From: Pseudomonadota bacterium
GTDB taxonomy: Bacteria; Pseudomonadota; Gammaproteobacteria; Burkholderiales; Thiobacillaceae
NCBI GenBank assembly: GCA_021780975.1
Contig: JAJXXS010000136.1
Coordinates: forward strand, 1-8,871
Reading direction: 5' to 3'
DNA: 8,871 nt
How positions within the stretch are numbered: position 1 is the stretch's first letter; each line of letters begins with the position of its first letter. The translations under genes were made by a program, and so were the position numbers. Positions 6,542 through 8,871 of this stretch are shown here, one piece after another. The notes under the pieces were generated by a model. It ran no database searches. It was not told where the DNA came from and worked only from the letters and a program-made list of their open reading frames with translations.

Positions 6542-7216
6542 ATGAACCTCGCTTCCGTTGCCCATCTGGCCGCCTATTCGGGCGGCATTCTCTACATCAT
6601 GCCGGTGCTGCTCCTGATCGTGCTCACGGTCACCATCGAGCGCTTCTTTCTGCTCAACCGCATCGCCCGCGAGGGCCACCGCGTCAGCCGCGACGTGGCG
6701 GAAATGGGCCATCTCGATCTCAAGCGCATCACCGGGCTGGCGCAAGGGGCCGGCTTCCCTTATCGCGCCCTGCTGGAGGTGCCGTCGCGCTTTCCGCGCG
6801 TGCAGGACAGCGCACGCCTGTCAGAACTGCTGCAGGAGGCGGTGATGCGCCAGGTGCCCAGCCTCGACAAGCGGCTGTGGCTGCTCGACACGGTGGTGAC
6901 GCTGGCACCGTTGCTGGGGCTGCTGGGCACCATCATTGGCATGTTCCACGCCTTCCAGTTTCTCGACCATGCCGCCGGCAACCCTTCCGCCATCACGGGC
7001 AGCGTCGGCGAGGCCCTCATCGCCACGGCGGCCGGCCTGGTGATCGCCGTGATCGGCCTGGTGGCCTTCAACGGCTTGCACAACCGCATGCGCTTCCTGG
7101 TCCACCAGATGGAAACGCTGCGCACCATGCTGGTCAACCGCCTGGAAGGGTTGGATCATCAGCACGCCCTGCTTGCGACGCAGGCGCAGCCTGTTCTTTA
7201 CAGCCCGGAGAAGTGA
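6542..7216 (+). CDS. exbB: ExbB-type proton channel subunit (MotA/TolQ/ExbB family)
   Basis: ExbB forms the inner-membrane channel that, with ExbD, converts the proton gradient into force on TonB. The product has 224 residues with three expected membrane segments: about 15-38, about 116-138 and about 157-178. GLLGTIIGMFHAF holds T130 and EALIATAAGLVIA holds E157 and T162, which appear to match E. coli ExbB T148, E176 and T181. The start ATG 6542 has only a weak GAG/GAAAG upstream. An in-frame ATG at 6470 would add 24 residues encoded by the hairpin leader and lacks a Shine-Dalgarno, so I reject it. The order exbB-exbD-tonB and the TonB partner favour ExbB over TolQ. It is the first gene of a four-gene operon driven by the Pho-like promoter at 6419-6452. 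The stop is 2 nt before the exbD ATG. Confidence 0.92.
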   Translation: MNLASVAHLAAYSGGILYIMPVLLLIVLTVTIERFFLLNRIAREGHRVSRDVAEMGHLDLKRITGLAQGAGFPYRALLEVPSRFPRVQDSARLSELLQEAVMRQVPSLDKRLWLLDTVVTLAPLLGLLGTIIGMFHAFQFLDHAAGNPSAITGSVGEALIATAAGLVIAVIGLVAFNGLHNRMRFLVHQMETLRTMLVNRLEGLDHQHALLATQAQPVLYSPEK

Positions 7217-7218
7217 GC

Positions 7219-7614
7219 ATGCAATACCTGGAAATGCGCAAGGGTCGCGTCGAGATCATTCCCATGATCGACATCATGCTGTTCCTGCTGGTGTTCTTCA
7301 TCATGGTGACGCTGCGCATGATCCCCGCCCAGGGCCTTCCTGCGCATCTGCCTGGCTCCAGCACAGCCCAGCGTCTGGACCAGCCGAAGGTGATGCTGGC
7401 CCTGCACCAGGATGGTAGCCTGCAGATCAACGGCCATGCCATCACCCTGCCGGCCTTGACGGCGCAGCTGCGCGCCGGCCAGCCCGGCCAGACCCAGGTG
7501 ACCATCGCCGCCAGCCAGGGCGTACCGGTGCAGGCTTTGGTCAAGGTGATGGATGCCTGCCGCGCTGCCGGGGTGAGTGCCATCGGTCTGGCGGCCACGC
7601 CGCTGGCGCCATGA
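7219..7614 (+). CDS. exbD: ExbD-type biopolymer transport protein
   Basis: The partner of ExbB in the proton-driven motor, 131 residues, with one N-terminal membrane helix (about 14-33) and a periplasmic domain. The helix carries the expected proton-conducting aspartate, D18, in EIIPMIDIMLFLLVFFIM, matching E. coli ExbD D25. The start ATG 7219 has GGAG at 7207-7210, 8 nt upstream and inside the end of exbB. A longer upstream reading frame is only a shadow of exbB. The stop codon overlaps the tonB start as ATGA (7611-7614), which suggests translational coupling. Co-location with a TonB gene supports ExbD over TolR. Confidence 0.93.
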   Translation: MQYLEMRKGRVEIIPMIDIMLFLLVFFIMVTLRMIPAQGLPAHLPGSSTAQRLDQPKVMLALHQDGSLQINGHAITLPALTAQLRAGQPGQTQVTIAASQGVPVQALVKVMDACRAAGVSAIGLAATPLAP

Positions 7615-8318
7615 CCGCGAGCCTGACGCTGCCCGGCCCTGGCGACCCCGCCGCTGGTCTGGGCCGGGCGCTGATCTTTGCCCTGATCGTCGAAGGTCTC
7701 CTGCTGGTGGCGCTCGCCGTGGAGATGGCAAGAACGGCGGCGCCGCCGCCGAGCGCTCCTCCCATCCAGATCACCCTGACCGCGCCGCCTGCGCCCAAAC
7801 CGGCGGCGCCACCCAAGCCGGTGGTGAAGCCGATGCCGCGGCCGCTGCCGAAGAGGGCGGAAGTGCACAAACAAACACCACCCCGGCCGGCGCCCAAGAT
7901 CGCCGCGCCCAGGCCTTTGCCTGTGCCGCTGCCGCCGTCTCCGGTCGCTGCGCCCACGCCGCCGCAGCCGCCGGTGCCGCCTCATGCGGTGACGCCGCCG
8001 CCCCCGCCGCCGGCTCCCGACCCGCAGGTCAAGGACAGCTACCTGGGGCGGGTGAAGGCCGCCATCCAGGCCGCCGTGCGCTACCCCGAGGCGGCGCGTA
8101 TGATGGGCACCCAGGGGCGGGTTGAGGTCGCGTTCACGCTGCGCGATGGCGCGGTAGGGCAGGTGCGCATCCTCGTGCCTGGTGTCATGGCCGCTTTCAA
8201 CGCCGCCGCCCTGGCGGCGGTCCGCGCGGCGGCCATTCCGGCGCCGCCGGCCGCGCTGGCGGGCAAAGGCATGGGGCTCACGCTATGGGTGGATTTCAAA
8301 TTGGACGGGGGTTACTGA
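7611..8318 (+). CDS. tonB: TonB energy transducer
   Basis: TonB spans the periplasm and pulls on the TonB box of outer-membrane receptors; the likely client here is the receptor at 2292-4535. It has 235 residues: one N-terminal membrane helix (about 18-40), a long proline-rich spacer with Lys/Arg (about 44-139, including a run of seven prolines at 129-135 broken by none), and a C-terminal TonB domain (about 143-231) with YLGRVKAAIQAAVRYPEAAR, GRVEVAFTLRDG and a final WVDFKL strand. The His that E. coli TonB has in its helix (H20) seems to be replaced by Glu (E28 in LIVEGLLL). The start ATG 7611 overlaps the exbD stop. The last 34 bases overlap the beginning of the phosphatase gene that follows, tying the two in one operon. 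Confidence 0.93.
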   Translation: MTASLTLPGPGDPAAGLGRALIFALIVEGLLLVALAVEMARTAAPPPSAPPIQITLTAPPAPKPAAPPKPVVKPMPRPLPKRAEVHKQTPPRPAPKIAAPRPLPVPLPPSPVAAPTPPQPPVPPHAVTPPPPPPAPDPQVKDSYLGRVKAAIQAAVRYPEAARMMGTQGRVEVAFTLRDGAVGQVRILVPGVMAAFNAAALAAVRAAAIPAPPAALAGKGMGLTLWVDFKLDGGY

Positions 8319-8871
8319 AGGCGGTCTCGGCACTGGTATTCTGCCGGGCGCTGATCGCTCCTGCCGCCGCGGCGCAACTCGTGGCCGGCCCCATGGCGGG
8401 ATATCCCGCCCCCCGTTCGGCGCTGCTCTGGCTGCAAACTGATGGGCCGGCGCAGGTGCAGATCGCCTTCTGGCCCGCGGCGCGCCCTCGGGAGCGCAGC
8501 ACCAGCATGGCCGTCAGCACCGAGCGTGCCCATCATCACACCGCTCACTTCGAGCTGGCGCCGCTCGTGCCGGGCACGCGCTACGAGTATCAGGTGCTGG
8601 TCGACGGCCATGCCGCCAACGATCTGGGCCAGTTCTCGTTCCGTACCGCGCCGCAGTGGCAGTGGCGCGCCCCGCCGCCCGACGTCAAGGTGCTGACGGG
8701 CTCCTGCGCCTACTTCAACGATGCGGACTTCGACCGTCCGGGCCGGCCCTATGGCGACGGCTACCGGATCTACCGGGCCATGGCAGCGCAACAGGCGGAC
8801 CAGATGCTGTGGCTGGGCGATGCGTTGTATCTGCGCGAAGCGGATTACGCCAGCCCGGCGGGCATGGCGGC
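8285..8871 (+). CDS. PhoD-like alkaline phosphatase/phosphodiesterase, 3'-truncated
   Basis: An exported metallophosphoesterase of the PhoD family; 195 residues are visible before the window ends. The start ATG 8285 gives a Sec-type signal peptide: n-region MGGFQIGRGLLK, hydrophobic AVSALVFCRALIAP, and cleavage likely after AAAA (residue 30). A start at ATG 8393 would lose it. There is no twin-arginine motif, unlike Bacillus PhoD, and no proper lipobox around C20. An N-terminal beta-sandwich (PhoD_N-like) spans about 35-122 (SALLWLQTDGPAQVQIAFWP, then LVPGTRYEYQVLVDG). The catalytic domain begins with VLTGSCAYFND (136-146) and contains MLWLGDALYLREADY, where D179 is the expected metal ligand. 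Later motifs such as GNHE fall outside. It overlaps tonB by 34 nt in another frame, with no strong ribosome binding site, so translation is probably coupled. It is the fourth gene of the exbBD-tonB operon. Confidence 0.88.
   Translation, partial: MGGFQIGRGLLKAVSALVFCRALIAPAAAAQLVAGPMAGYPAPRSALLWLQTDGPAQVQIAFWPAARPRERSTSMAVSTERAHHHTAHFELAPLVPGTRYEYQVLVDGHAANDLGQFSFRTAPQWQWRAPPPDVKVLTGSCAYFNDADFDRPGRPYGDGYRIYRAMAAQQADQMLWLGDALYLREADYASPAGMA

Noticed and set aside
6877..7614. An N-terminally extended exbD starting inside exbB
   Set aside because: The extension translates to a His/Arg-rich shadow of exbB; ATG 7219 has a good GGAG site and matches normal ExbD length.
7577..8125. A 182-codon + strand frame overlapping tonB
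   Set aside because: It is an Ala/Gly/Arg-rich out-of-frame reading of the proline-rich TonB spacer.

Overview
This GC-rich window has tightly packed genes and looks like the chromosome of a beta- or gammaproteobacterium. The evidence is a class II tRNA nucleotidyltransferase fused to an HD domain, an outer-membrane TonB-dependent receptor, and an ExbB/ExbD/TonB set. No mobile element, CRISPR array, tRNA or rRNA was recognised.

Layout. Positions 1-1019 (+) hold the 3' part of a cca-type gene, which overlaps tail to tail with an MFS transporter (991-2256, -). Upstream of the transporter on the same strand is a TonB-dependent receptor (2292-4535, -). Only 35 bp separate the two and no terminator is visible, so they are probably co-transcribed. 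A divergent promoter region (4536-4777) separates the receptor from a Tat-exported phosphoesterase of the acid phosphatase/phospholipase C family (4778-6328, +), which ends in a clear intrinsic terminator (6371-6395). A second + strand operon follows: exbB (6542-7216), exbD (7219-7614), tonB (7611-8318) and the start of a PhoD-like phosphatase with a Sec signal peptide (8285 to the window end). The last three are joined by ATGA or longer overlaps.

Reading as a system. An outer-membrane receptor, its own energising complex, two different exported phosphoesterases and an inner-membrane MFS carrier sit together. All three inferred promoters carry PhoB-box-like direct repeats with an 11-bp period, each ending exactly 10 nt before a -10-like hexamer. 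The best is upstream of exbB and matches 14 of 18 positions of the enterobacterial Pho box. I infer a phosphate-starvation-induced module for capture and hydrolysis of phosphate esters: TonB-driven entry through the outer membrane, periplasmic or surface hydrolysis, and possibly MFS uptake of a product. The protein families are well supported. The substrate, the Pho control and the functional link between the genes are inference. The exbB leader also contains a terminator-like hairpin just before the start codon, which may be an attenuator.
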